Notes under the pieces: model-generated
What the model saw: the letters and a program-made list of their open reading frames with translations, nothing else
Told to the model about the DNA's origin: nothing
Database searches by the model: none
NCBI RefSeq assembly: GCF_007829885.1
Contig: NZ_VIWW01000001.1
Location: forward strand, 1,984,001 to 2,048,000
DNA from: Streptomyces brevispora
Lineage (GTDB): Bacteria; Actinomycetota; Actinomycetes; Streptomycetales; Streptomycetaceae
Direction: 5' to 3'
DNA length: 64,000 nt
Translations under genes and position numbers: made by a program
Shown: piece after piece, positions 1 to 9,100 of the stretch
Layout: each line of letters starts with the position of its first letter
Numbering within the stretch: position 1 is the first letter of the stretch

Positions 1-431
1 ACGCGCGGAAGGCGGTCGACTCGGGCGGCCGGTCCGCGGCGTACGCCTACCACCTGGGCATGATCCAGCGTGCGTTGAACGACTTCGGTACGGCCCACCG
101 CCATCTGGAGGAGGCGCTGCGCACCAACCCGCAGTTCTCGCCGCTGGACGCCCAGAGGGCGCGGGAGGCCCTGGACGCCTTGGGGCGGCCGTCCATGGAT
201 GATCCGCGGGACCTGCGGCCGGGACCGCCGCCGGCGCCGCCGCGGGCACCGGAACCGGTGCGGGCCGCCGCGCCGCAGGCACCGAAGCGGTCTCAGGAAC
301 CGGAACCGTCGCGGGCCGCCCCGTCGCAGGCGCCGGTTCCGCCCCTCTCGCCCGCGATGCCGGGCGCGGCGGGCCCGCAGCCGGCGTCCGCGGCCAAGCC
401 GTCCGCGGCGGGGCCGTCGTCGGACCACTGA
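1..431 (+). CDS. C-terminal part of a tetratricopeptide-repeat protein (5' end outside window)
   Basis: The reading frame is open from base 3 and has no start in the window, so this is the 3' end of a longer gene. The first about 45 residues fit one TPR helix pair: a run around AYHLGMIQRALNDFGTAHRHL followed by EEALRTNPQF, with the small/large residue spacing typical of TPRs. After that comes about 80 residues of Pro/Ala-rich low-complexity tail (PPPAPPRAPEP, QAPVPPLSPAMPG) with no recognisable domain. TPR repeats mediate protein-protein contacts; the partner cannot be told from this fragment. It ends TGA at 429-431 and is convergent with the LASTG surface-protein gene. The TPR assignment is fairly sure, the function unknown. 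Confidence 0.7.
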   Translation, partial: ARKAVDSGGRSAAYAYHLGMIQRALNDFGTAHRHLEEALRTNPQFSPLDAQRAREALDALGRPSMDDPRDLRPGPPPAPPRAPEPVRAAAPQAPKRSQEPEPSRAAPSQAPVPPLSPAMPGAAGPQPASAAKPSAAGPSSDH

Positions 432-465
432 CGGCCGGGGAAACCGCCCGGCCGAGGGCGGCACG

Positions 466-501
466 GACGGCCGGGGGCGGCACGGACGGCCCACCCCTCG
501 C
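466..501. repeat. Two copies of a 17-base unit after the TPR gene
   Basis: GGGCGGCACGGACGGCC occurs at 466-482 and again at 485-501, a 19-base period, in the 95-base gap between the TPR gene stop and the convergent surface-protein gene. The copies are identical. No coding role is seen. Confidence 0.7.
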
Positions 502-526
502 GCCCGTCCGTCGGGGCCCCGGCCGC

Positions 527-1798
527 TCAGCCCCGGGCGCGGCGACGGCGCAGCGCGGCGAAGCCCAGCGCGCCCGCTCCGGCCGCGACGAGGGCCGCCG
601 CGGCAACGGCGATCGCCGAGACGCCGCTGCTCCCGGTCGAGGCCAGCTGCGTGTCCGTCCCCGTGTGCGTCCGGGTGTCGGCCGGAGCCGTGGTCGTCGT
701 CGACGGTGTGGCCGACGCGGTCGGGGTGTGCGTGCCGGTGCCGGCCGGAGCCGAGGCCGTCGCCGAGGGCTTGGCCGAGGGCTTGGCCGAGGGCTTGGCC
801 GAGGGCTTGGCCGACGCGGTCGGGGTGGGCCTGCCGGAGGCGGCTGCCGTCAGCTTGATCGACGCCGATTCGCCGCAGAAGGTGCTGCCCCTGAACGGGA
901 TCGATCCCTCGTTGACGATCGCGCAGGGTGCCACGTCGGTCTTCCCGAGCGCGGCGCCCTTGCGGTAGGCCACGCGGACCTTGACGCTCGTGCTGCTGTG
1001 CGCCGCCATGGAGGCGTCCTTGCCGATGACGTCGAAGCCGTACAGGTCCGGCTCGGCGTTGGACGTGATCGGCTTGAGCGTCTTCCAGGCCCCGGAGCGC
1101 AGCACGTGCACGGTGGTGTGGCGGTTGGTGTACAGCACGTCCGTCACGTTCTCGTACGCCGAGGGCGTGGGGTTGGACACCGTGGCCCGGAAGGTCACGC
1201 CGGGCCCGCCCACGACGGCGGTGGCGGGCACCCCGGACAGGCTGGTACTGAGCGCGCCGACCTTGACGGTGTCCTCGTCGACGTCGTTGGCCGCGCCCGC
1301 GGCACCGTAGGAGATCATGGTGGTCAGCTTCAGGTGGTCGGTGCCGCCGTTGCTGTCGCCGTTGTGGGGGGTGCCCATGGGCAGGCCGATGCGCAGTTGC
1401 ACGGTCCGCGACTGGCCGGCGGCCAGCGGGAAGGTCTCGGGCAGTTCGCCGAAGAACTTCAGGTCGGACATTTTCAGCGGCACCGTCTTCCACGCCGTCC
1501 CGCTGAGCCGGTACTGGAGGCTGAGGGCGTTCGGCGGCAGGCCGCCGCCCCCGTCGATGTGGTAGATGAGCCGCGTCGAAGAGGTGTCGTTCTTCCCCAC
1601 GTTGGACGCCGTGGTGGTGAAGCCGACCGGCTGGCCGGCCAGCCCGATCTCCGCCGGCGCCGCGGTGGAGACGGCCAGCGCCGGCAGACCCGAGTCGGCC
1701 GTGGCCGCCGGCGCCAGGGCTACTCCGGTGGCTGCCAGTAACAGGCCGGCCCCCGCGACGGAGACGGACGAACGCAGTGTGCGTGCGGTGGTGTTCAA
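527..1798 (-). CDS. Sortase-anchored (LASTG) secreted surface protein
   Basis: A 423-residue secreted protein. I choose the TTG at 1798 because it begins a typical signal peptide (ARTLRSSVSVAGAGLLLAAT, cleavage near PAATA) and is preceded by GGGGGAA; the open frame upstream of it does not look like signal sequence. Mature residues 35-300 look like beta-rich extracellular modules with no family I can name. Then come four AKPS repeats, a Thr/Ser/Pro stalk, and a C-terminal sorting signal: LASTG, a hydrophobic stretch and the basic tail RRRRARG. LAxTG is the class E sortase motif of Streptomyces, so the protein should be covalently attached to peptidoglycan. It is convergent with the TPR gene. 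Function unknown; surface anchoring is well supported. Confidence 0.85.
   Translation of the reverse strand: MNTTARTLRSSVSVAGAGLLLAATGVALAPAATADSGLPALAVSTAAPAEIGLAGQPVGFTTTASNVGKNDTSSTRLIYHIDGGGGLPPNALSLQYRLSGTAWKTVPLKMSDLKFFGELPETFPLAAGQSRTVQLRIGLPMGTPHNGDSNGGTDHLKLTTMISYGAAGAANDVDEDTVKVGALSTSLSGVPATAVVGGPGVTFRATVSNPTPSAYENVTDVLYTNRHTTVHVLRSGAWKTLKPITSNAEPDLYGFDVIGKDASMAAHSSTSVKVRVAYRKGAALGKTDVAPCAIVNEGSIPFRGSTFCGESASIKLTAAASGRPTPTASAKPSAKPSAKPSAKPSATASAPAGTGTHTPTASATPSTTTTAPADTRTHTGTDTQLASTGSSGVSAIAVAAAALVAAGAGALGFAALRRRRARG
765..812. repeat. 12-base tandem repeat x4 encoding AKPS repeats
   Basis: GAGGGCTTGGCC is repeated four times without gaps or mismatches (765-776, 777-788, 789-800, 801-812). 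On the minus strand it encodes the AKPS stalk of the LASTG surface protein, so its copy number would change stalk length in steps of four residues. Confidence 0.9.
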
Positions 1799-2139
1799 CG
1801 GTTCCCCCGAAGTACGTGTGTGGCGCGGCCGGTTGCCGCGCCCGACGGCGGCGGACGAATCCGCTTGCCGTCTCACACAGTTGGACATGCCGACCCGGTC
1901 TCCGGTTGTGACGCCCTTTGTCCCGGTTCTGTCACCGAAGATAGTGGATTCGCACGACTGCAACCGGCCTGTCGTCAACGAGCCGTATGCGCAGGCAGTC
2001 GAGCACGGCCATCGAGCGCGACCCCGTAGGACTCCCGCGCGACGGACCGGCCACCGCGGCTGGCACGACCGCGGAACACCCGGGAGCTCCACGTCGGTCC
2101 GCCCGACCGAGCCCTCCGACGGCCCCGCAGCCACCCCCG

Positions 2140-2514
2140 TCACCGTTTCGGCCGGGGCGCGGCTGAGGGTTGGGCGGAGCCGTGCAAGCGTCCACCTGCG
2201 CCGGGACGACGGACCTCATCCACCGGGACCGCGCGCAGCAGCCCGACGCGCAGGGCCAGGAAGCCGGTGTGCCCCGTCCTGGCGGGATGCTCGGCGCACC
2301 ACAGGTGCCGTACGGCGACGTCGTCCGGCACGGAGGGCTCCGGGCCCTCGCCGCAGGTGGTGCACTCCGTCTCGTGTATCGCGGGACTGCCGGACGTGTC
2401 CTCGACGAACACCCAGCCCGACGGCCTCGACGGCTCCGGTGGATCGGCGACCAGGCCTGGGCCGCCTGCGTCACCGAGGCCGAGCGGCTTCCCTGAGCGC
2501 GCACCGCACGCCAC
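2140..2514 (-). CDS. Small CxxC protein, DUF7848-like
   Basis: A 124-residue frame with the strong G/C third-position bias of real genes here. The core has ECTTCGEGPEP, a Trp, then CAEHPARTGHTGF, the Cys pair plus TGHxxF arrangement I associate with the DUF7848 family of small Streptomyces proteins, possibly a zinc ribbon. Function unknown. The listed GTG start at 2514 gives an N-terminus (residues 2-40) that does not look like the family, so the true start may be the internal GTG near GWVFVED. It lies just after the hppD terminator and points the same way. That it is a gene is likely; its start is not certain. Confidence 0.5.
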   Translation of the reverse strand: MACGARSGKPLGLGDAGGPGLVADPPEPSRPSGWVFVEDTSGSPAIHETECTTCGEGPEPSVPDDVAVRHLWCAEHPARTGHTGFLALRVGLLRAVPVDEVRRPGAGGRLHGSAQPSAAPRPKR

Positions 2515-2516
2515 AG

Positions 2517-2557
2517 CCGCGACGGGCGGGCCGGAAGATCCGGCCCGCCCGTCGCGG
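2517..2557 (-). terminator. hppD rho-independent terminator
   Basis: A perfect 19-bp stem (2517-2535 with 2539-2557) with the 3-base loop AGA, 30 bases past the hppD stop codon on the minus strand. There is no long U-run, which is usual for Streptomyces terminators. Confidence 0.85.
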
Positions 2558-2586
2558 TCACTCCGTCGTCGTCACTCCGTCACCGC

Positions 2587-3865
<1,279 letters not shown>

Positions 3866-4339
3866 GTGGCGATCGATCATCTGGACGGGCGGCTCATCGT
3901 CCTGCTGGCGCGCGAGCCCCGGATCGGCGTACTGGAGGCATCGCGACGGCTCGGCGTGGCGCGCGGGACGGTGCAGGCGCGGCTGGACCGCCTTCAGTCG
4001 AATGGCGTCATCCGCGGATTCGGTCCCGACGTGGACCCGGCGGCGCTCGGCTACCCGGTCACCGCCTTCGCGACGCTGGAGATCAAGCAGGGCCAAGGAG
4101 CCGACGTACGGGCGCACTTGGGCGGCGTACCGGAGGTGCTCGAACTGCACACCACCACCGGGCACGGCGACATGCTCTGCCGGCTCGTGGCCCGTTCCAA
4201 CGCCGATCTTCAACGGGTGATCGATCTGGTTGTCGGATTTGATGGCATTGTCCGGGCCTCCACGGCGATCGTCATGGAGAACCCCGTACCCCTGCGCATC
4301 ATCCCGCTCGTCGAGCAGGCCGCACAGGACACCGACTGA
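3866..4339 (+). CDS. hpdA: Lrp/AsnC-family regulator, hpdA-like
   Basis: A 157-residue protein with an N-terminal helix-turn-helix (about residues 5-60: a LLAREPRIGVLEASRRLGVA-type first part, then VQARLDRLQSNGVI) and a C-terminal RAM effector domain (ALGYPVTAFATLEI, HTTTGHGDMLCRL). Such regulators form dimers to octamers and sense amino acids or related acids. The GTG at 3866 has GGAGG six bases upstream and gives the usual family length; upstream in-frame codons give a non-conserved N-terminus. It is divergent from hppD, which with the IclR gene nearby matches HpdA. The next gene, an osmoprotectant permease, starts 15 bases after its stop, so the two may share a transcript. Family sure; symbol by analogy. 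Confidence 0.9.
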   Translation: MAIDHLDGRLIVLLAREPRIGVLEASRRLGVARGTVQARLDRLQSNGVIRGFGPDVDPAALGYPVTAFATLEIKQGQGADVRAHLGGVPEVLELHTTTGHGDMLCRLVARSNADLQRVIDLVVGFDGIVRASTAIVMENPVPLRIIPLVEQAAQDTD

Positions 4340-4354
4340 GCCGAGGAGTGCCGT

Positions 4355-5002
4355 GTGAGCTTCTGGGAGTACCTGGGCAATCGGCACCAGCAGCTGCTCA
4401 CCGACGCGTTCCAGCACGCCAGCGCCGTCTTCCAGTGCATGGTCATCGCGACGGTGCTGGGCGTCCTGATCGGTGTCGTCAGCTATCGCAGCGGCTGGGG
4501 CGGCTCGCTGGCGATCACCTCGACGGCGACCGTCCTGACCATTCCGTCCCTCGCCGCGATCGGTCTGCTGATCCCGCTGGTCGGACTCGGTGTGGCACCG
4601 ACCGTGATCACCCTGACGCTGTACGGGCTGCTGCCCATCGTCCGTAACTCCATCGTGGGGCTGCGCGGTGTCGACCCGGCGCTCGTGGACGCGGCGAAGG
4701 GCATCGGGATGTCGCGGATCGCCCGGCTCTGCAAGGTGGAGCTGCCGCTCGCCTGGCCGCCGATCCTCACCGGTATCCGGGTCGCCACCCAGATGCTGAT
4801 GGGTATCGCCGCCATTGCCGCGTACGCCTCCGGGCCGGGTCTCGGCAACGAGATCTTCCGCGGGATCGCCTCGCTGGGCAGCGCCAACGCGATCAACCAG
4901 GTACTCGCGGGCACGCTCGGCATCGTTGTCCTCGCCCTGCTCTTCGACGCCGCGTACGTACTGCTGGGGCGGCTCACCATTCCGAGGGGGATCCGTGTCT
5001 GA
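4355..5002 (+). CDS. Osmoprotectant ABC transporter permease 1 (OpuCB/ProW type)
   Basis: A 215-residue integral membrane protein with about five or six membrane spans and the BPD_transp_1 coupling motif VDAAKGIGMSRIARLCKVEL, the EAA-loop equivalent that touches the ATPase. The VAPTVITLTLYGLLPIVRNS segment is typical of glycine betaine/choline/carnitine (OpuC) permeases. Start GTG 4355 has GAGGAG upstream. Its stop overlaps the start of the ATPase gene by eight bases, so the genes are translationally coupled. First gene of a four-gene importer: permease, ATPase, permease, binding lipoprotein. Confidence 0.93.
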   Translation: MSFWEYLGNRHQQLLTDAFQHASAVFQCMVIATVLGVLIGVVSYRSGWGGSLAITSTATVLTIPSLAAIGLLIPLVGLGVAPTVITLTLYGLLPIVRNSIVGLRGVDPALVDAAKGIGMSRIARLCKVELPLAWPPILTGIRVATQMLMGIAAIAAYASGPGLGNEIFRGIASLGSANAINQVLAGTLGIVVLALLFDAAYVLLGRLTIPRGIRV

Positions 5003-6257
5003 GACCGCCGCCGGGACCGAACCGGCGCCGAAGGCCAACGCCACCTCCGGTGCCACCATCCACCTGGAGAACCTGACCAAGCTCTATCCGGGCAACCCCA
5101 GCCCGGCCGTGGACAACGTCTCGATGGACATCAAGGCCGGCGAGACCGTGATCTTCGTCGGCCCGTCCGGCTGCGGGAAGTCGACGACCCTGAAGATGAT
5201 CAACCGGCTGATCGAGCCGACCTCCGGCCGGATCAGGATCGACGACGAGGACGTCACCGACATGGACCCGGTGAAGCTGCGCCGCAAGATCGGTTACGCG
5301 ATCCAGTCGTCCGGGCTCTTCCCGCACATGACGGTCGCGGAGAACATCGCCCTGGTGCCGAAGATGGTCGGCTGGTCGAAGTCCCGGGTGAAGGACCGGG
5401 TCGAGGAGATGCTCGATCTGGTCGGGCTCGACCCGCGCGAGTTCCACGGCCGCTATCCGCGCGGGCTCTCCGGCGGTCAGCAGCAGCGGGTGGGCGTGGC
5501 GCGGGCGCTGGCCGCCGATCCGCCGGTGCTGCTGATGGACGAGCCGTTCGGCGCGGTCGACCCGATCACCCGCGACCACCTCCAGGACGAGCTGATCCGG
5601 CTCCAGCACGAACTGCACAAGACGATCGTCTTCGTCACCCACGACTTCGACGAGGCGATCAAGCTCGGCGACCGGATCGCCGTGCTGCGCGAGCACTCGC
5701 ACATCGCGCAGTTCGACACCCCGGAGGCCATCCTCACCAACCCGACGGACGACTTCGTCTCCGGCTTCGTCGGGGCCGGTGCCGCGCTGAAGCGGCTCAA
5801 CCTCACCCGGGTACGGGACGTGGAGATCGCCGAGTTCCCGACGGTGACGGTCGAGGACCCGCTCCAGTCGATCTTCAACAAGCTGGGCAGCGGCCCGTAC
5901 AACGAGCTGCTCATGCTGGACCGCAGGAACCGCCCGTACAAGTGGCTGCGGCGCGGTGACCTGATGCGGGCCCGCGGTTCGCTGGCGCGGGCCGGGCAGC
6001 TGGTGCACGACACGGTGACCAGGGACGCGACGCTGCACGACGCGCTGGAGGCGGTGCTGACCGACAGCGGCGGGCGGGTCGCGGTGACCGGGCGGCGCGG
6101 CGAGTTCATCGGGGTCGTGGACATGCACACGCTGATGAACTCCGTGCACGAACTCCTGGAGGCCGACCGGCTCACCGCCATCGAGCACCAGCACGAACTC
6201 GAGGAGCTGCGCACCCACCAGACCGCCGAGGAGCTGGAGGGCGGTGCGAACGTATGA
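4995..6257 (+). CDS. Osmoprotectant ABC transporter ATP-binding protein with CBS domains (OpuCA/ProV type)
   Basis: A 420-residue ATPase that powers uptake of betaine-type solutes. Walker A GPSGCGKST is at about residue 56, the signature LSGGQQQRV near 158, Walker B LLMDEPFGAVDP near 177 and the switch His in VTHDFDEA. The C-terminal 130 residues form the CBS pair typical of ProV/OpuA ATPases, which in family members gate transport by sensing ionic strength or nucleotides (DAVLTDSGGRVAVTGRRGEF, GVVDMHTLMN). GTG 4995 is chosen because it overlaps the preceding stop and begins a plausible leader; a longer frame upstream runs inside the permease gene. It overlaps the next permease by four bases (ATGA). 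Confidence 0.95.
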   Translation: MSETAAGTEPAPKANATSGATIHLENLTKLYPGNPSPAVDNVSMDIKAGETVIFVGPSGCGKSTTLKMINRLIEPTSGRIRIDDEDVTDMDPVKLRRKIGYAIQSSGLFPHMTVAENIALVPKMVGWSKSRVKDRVEEMLDLVGLDPREFHGRYPRGLSGGQQQRVGVARALAADPPVLLMDEPFGAVDPITRDHLQDELIRLQHELHKTIVFVTHDFDEAIKLGDRIAVLREHSHIAQFDTPEAILTNPTDDFVSGFVGAGAALKRLNLTRVRDVEIAEFPTVTVEDPLQSIFNKLGSGPYNELLMLDRRNRPYKWLRRGDLMRARGSLARAGQLVHDTVTRDATLHDALEAVLTDSGGRVAVTGRRGEFIGVVDMHTLMNSVHELLEADRLTAIEHQHELEELRTHQTAEELEGGANV

Positions 6258-7135
6258 CGCCCAGTTCTCCGTCCGGCCCCGGTTCCACCGGTCCGGCCCC
6301 CGCGTCCGGCCGGGACCGTCCGCCGGGCGAGCACGACGTCAAAGGCCATGCCTTCCGCGACGAGGAGGAGGAACCAGCGCCTCCGCCGGCCCGGCCGGGG
6401 CGCCGGATCACCTGGCGCAAGCTGGTGGTGATGCCGGCGGTGCTCGCGGTGGTCCTGGTCATCACCTATGTGTGGATCACCAATGTCCACCTCGACTCGA
6501 TCGCGAGGAACTCGCTGGCGGGCGACACGGTTCGGCTGCGCTGGTGGCAGCACGTCAGGCTGACCGCCATCTCGACGTTCTGGGTGCTGATCATCGCCAT
6601 TCCGCTGGGTATCGCGCTGACCCGGCGGCGGCTGCGCAAGGGCGCCCCGGTCGTCACGGCGATCGCCAACATCGGGCAGGCGACCCCGGCGATCGGTCTG
6701 CTGGCGCTGCTGGTGATCTGGCTGGGCATCGGCCCGTCGACGGCGATCACGGGCATGGTGATCTACGCGGTGCTGCCGGTGCTCTCCAACACGGTCGCCG
6801 GTCTGAAGGCGATCGAGCCGACCCTGGTGGAGGCGTCGCGCGGCATCGGGATGTCGGCGATGGGGACGCTCACCAAGGTCGAACTGCCGCTCGCGGTGCC
6901 GCTGATCCTGGCCGGGGTACGGACCGCGCTGGTGCTCAACGTGGGCACGGCGACCCTGGCGACGTTCGGGGGCGGCGGCGGGCTCGGGGACCTGATCACC
7001 TCGGGCATCCAGACGCAGCGGATGCCGGTGCTGGTGCTCGGTTCCGTACTGACGGTGGTGCTGGCGCTGCTGGTGGACTGGCTGGCCTCGCTGGTCGAGG
7101 TGACGCTGACGCCGCGCGGACTGGAGGTGGGGTGA
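6254..7135 (+). CDS. Osmoprotectant ABC transporter permease 2
   Basis: A 293-residue membrane protein. The first about 55 residues are a Pro/Gly/charged cytoplasmic tail; the rest holds about six membrane spans and the coupling loop VEASRGIGMSAMGTLTKVEL, closely matching the first permease. Two different permeases with one ATPase and one binding protein is the OpuC-type arrangement. The start overlaps the ATPase stop as ATGA and its own stop overlaps the lipoprotein start (TGATG). The substrate is probably glycine betaine, carnitine or choline; sequence alone does not decide which. Confidence 0.93.
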   Translation: MTPSSPSGPGSTGPAPASGRDRPPGEHDVKGHAFRDEEEEPAPPPARPGRRITWRKLVVMPAVLAVVLVITYVWITNVHLDSIARNSLAGDTVRLRWWQHVRLTAISTFWVLIIAIPLGIALTRRRLRKGAPVVTAIANIGQATPAIGLLALLVIWLGIGPSTAITGMVIYAVLPVLSNTVAGLKAIEPTLVEASRGIGMSAMGTLTKVELPLAVPLILAGVRTALVLNVGTATLATFGGGGGLGDLITSGIQTQRMPVLVLGSVLTVVLALLVDWLASLVEVTLTPRGLEVG

Positions 7136-8151
7136 TGGGCCCGGCGCGCAGGTTTACGAGGTGCGGGGTGCGCACGGGGCATGGGGTGCGGATCTGGCTG
7201 GTGGGCGCGGCGGCACTGGCGCTGGCACTCTCCGGATGCGGCCTGAAGAGCGGGTCGCCGATGGTCGACGACGTGAAGCCGGGGTCCGTGGGCAAGGGCG
7301 AGCCGCTGCACGGCGCCTCGCTGACCGTCACCTCGAAGAACTTCAGCGAGAACATCATCCTGGGCCAGATGATCGGCCTGATCTTCAAGGCCGCCGGGGC
7401 CGAGGTGCTCGACCGGACGAACCTGCCCGGGTCGATCAGCGCGCGCGAGGCGATCCGCCAGGGCCAGGCCGATGCGATGTACGAGTACACGGGCACCGCC
7501 TGGATCACGTATCTGGGCCATTCGAAGCCGATCACCAACCCGCTGAAGCAGTGGGAGGCGGTGCGCGACGCGGACCGGAAGAACGGGGTGACGTGGCTGC
7601 CGCAGTCCACCCTGAACAACACGTACGCGCTCGCCATCAGCAGGAAGAACAACGCGAAGTACCACCTGAAGACGCTCTCCGACGTCGCCGCGCTGTCGAA
7701 GAAGAACCCATCGGCGGTGACGATCTGCGTGGAGAACGAGTTCGCCTCCCGTGACGACGGGCTGCCGGGCATGGAGAAGGCGTACGGGATGCCGATCCCG
7801 GCCGCCAACATCAAGAAGATGGACGCCGGGATCGTCTACACCCAGGTGTCGAAGTCCGACTCCTGTTTGCTGGGTGAGGTGTTCACCACCGACGGCCGGA
7901 TCAAGGCGATGGACCTCGACGTACTGGAGGACAACAAGCACTTCTTCCCCAACTACAACGCGGCGCCCGTCATTCACACCCCGACCTTCGAGAAGTACCC
8001 GGTGATCGCCTCCCTGTTGGACCCGCTCAGCGCTCGGCTGACCACGGAGGTCGCGCAGACGCTGAACGCCAAGGTGGACGTCGACGGGGACGACCCGCAC
8101 GAGGTGGCGAAGGACTGGCTGGTCGCGGAGGGATTCATCAAGACGGGGTGA
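7135..8151 (+). CDS. Osmoprotectant-binding lipoprotein (OpuCC/ProX type)
   Basis: A 338-residue lipoprotein that captures the solute outside the membrane and delivers it to the two permeases. The signal peptide ends in the lipobox LALSGC with the lipidated Cys at about residue 35. The mature part has OpuAC-domain hallmarks: LTVTSKNFSENIILGQMIGL, then GSISAREAIRQGQADAMYEY and GTAW (an aromatic-cage region), and DPHEVAKDWL at the end. The ATG start at 7135 overlaps the permease stop. Last gene of the operon. A conserved pair, GSISAREAIRQG, is close to the GxxxxRxAL region of quaternary-ammonium binders. Confidence 0.95.
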   Translation: MGPARRFTRCGVRTGHGVRIWLVGAAALALALSGCGLKSGSPMVDDVKPGSVGKGEPLHGASLTVTSKNFSENIILGQMIGLIFKAAGAEVLDRTNLPGSISAREAIRQGQADAMYEYTGTAWITYLGHSKPITNPLKQWEAVRDADRKNGVTWLPQSTLNNTYALAISRKNNAKYHLKTLSDVAALSKKNPSAVTICVENEFASRDDGLPGMEKAYGMPIPAANIKKMDAGIVYTQVSKSDSCLLGEVFTTDGRIKAMDLDVLEDNKHFFPNYNAAPVIHTPTFEKYPVIASLLDPLSARLTTEVAQTLNAKVDVDGDDPHEVAKDWLVAEGFIKTG

Positions 8152-8173
8152 GGGGCGGCGGACCGCCGGCCCC

Positions 8174-8227
8174 GAGTTCCAAAGGAAATGTTGCAAAGAA
8201 TCTGTTGCAAAGATTTCTTTGGAACTC
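8174..8227. promoter_or_regulatory. Operator array in front of the ArsR-type gene
   Basis: An 11-bp perfect inverted repeat, GAGTTCCAAAG (8174-8184) and CTTTGGAACTC (8217-8227), encloses a direct repeat TGTTGCAAAGA at 8189-8199 and 8203-8213. Read as a nonamer TTSCAAAGR, there are three direct copies starting at 8177, 8191 and 8205, exactly 14 bases apart, and an inverted fourth at 8216-8224. It ends 12 bases before the ATG at 8240. It is probably the autoregulatory binding site of the ArsR-type protein. Confidence 0.8.
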
Positions 8228-8239
8228 TATGGTCGAGGC

Positions 8240-8869
8240 ATGGCAGAGAACGAGGCCACCGGGGACGACACCCCGGCAGGCACCCCGAACATCCACATGG
8301 TGAACGCCCGCACCCTGCGCGGGCTGGCCCACCCCCTGCGGCTGCGGCTGCTGAACACCCTCCGGGAGTTCGGCCCGGCCACCGCGTCCGGCCTCGCGGA
8401 CCGGCTCGGCGAGTCGAGCGGCGCCACCAGCTACCACCTGCGACAGCTCGCCTCGTTCGGCTTCGTGGAGGACGACCCGGAGCGCGGCAAGGGCCGCGAG
8501 CGGTGGTGGAAGGCCGTCCACCTGGGCACCGCCTTCGACAGCACCGCGGACTTCCTCCGCGACCCGGACCCGGAGATCCGCGGCGCCATGGGCGTCGTGA
8601 TGCACGAGATCGCCGGTCTGCACACCCAGGAGCTGAACACCTGGCTCGGCACCCTTCACGACTGGCCCGAGGCGTGGCTGCGCTCCTCCGACCTCAGCGA
8701 CTTCAAGATCCGCCTCACGCCCGAACTCTCCCTGGAAATGGCGGAGAAGATCCACGACCTCATCGAGAGCTACCGGGACCGGGTCCCGGAGGGCACCGAG
8801 GGCTCCGCCGTGGTCCGCACCCACCTGCACGTCTTCCCCCGCCCCACGACTGACCAACCGGCCGACTGA
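8240..8869 (+). CDS. ArsR-type winged-helix regulator
   Basis: A 209-residue regulator. Residues 22-100 form a winged helix of the ArsR/HTH_20 kind (RTLRGLAHPLRLRLLNTLRE, then ATASGLADRLGESSGATSYH, and a wing GFVEDDPERGKGRERWW). The C-terminal 110 residues are the effector/dimer domain of the long ArsR-like proteins that sit beside MFS exporters. No Cys metal site is present, so a metal sensor is unlikely. It begins at ATG 8240; an upstream in-frame start falls inside the operator and is rejected. Followed after 15 bases by a 70-residue gene and then an MFS exporter, apparently one operon that it probably represses until a toxic compound appears. Confidence 0.9.
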   Translation: MAENEATGDDTPAGTPNIHMVNARTLRGLAHPLRLRLLNTLREFGPATASGLADRLGESSGATSYHLRQLASFGFVEDDPERGKGRERWWKAVHLGTAFDSTADFLRDPDPEIRGAMGVVMHEIAGLHTQELNTWLGTLHDWPEAWLRSSDLSDFKIRLTPELSLEMAEKIHDLIESYRDRVPEGTEGSAVVRTHLHVFPRPTTDQPAD

Positions 8870-8884
8870 AGGGACCACCACGCC

Positions 8885-9097
8885 ATGCATCCCGAGACGC
8901 ACCTTCAGCTGCACGACATCCGCTCCGCCGAACTGCGGCGCCGAGCAACCGACTTCCGCCTCGCCCACCCCCGCACCGACACCCGCGCCCCGCACACGGA
9001 CCTGCGGACCCGCCTGGGCTGGACCATGGTCGAGTTGGGCCTGCGACTGCTACCGGAGCGACCCTGCACACCGTCCGGCGCCCCTCGAACGGCGTAG
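8885..9097 (+). CDS. Small hypothetical protein between regulator and exporter
   Basis: A 70-residue basic protein (HLQLHDIRSAELRRRATDFR, GWTMVELGLRLL) with no signal peptide or Cys motif. It sits 15 bases after the ArsR-type gene, has GAAGGGA before the ATG, and is followed after three bases by the MFS gene. Short proteins of this look commonly occupy this place in Streptomyces regulator-exporter operons, which supports it being real. Role unknown. Confidence 0.65.
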   Translation: MHPETHLQLHDIRSAELRRRATDFRLAHPRTDTRAPHTDLRTRLGWTMVELGLRLLPERPCTPSGAPRTA

Positions 9098-9100
9098 TCC

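Noticed and set aside
199..1741. Long plus-strand frames opposite the LASTG surface gene (for example 665-1741)
   Set aside because: They are antisense shadows of a high-GC gene: Arg/Gly-rich products, no ribosome site, and the minus frame has a signal peptide and a sorting motif.
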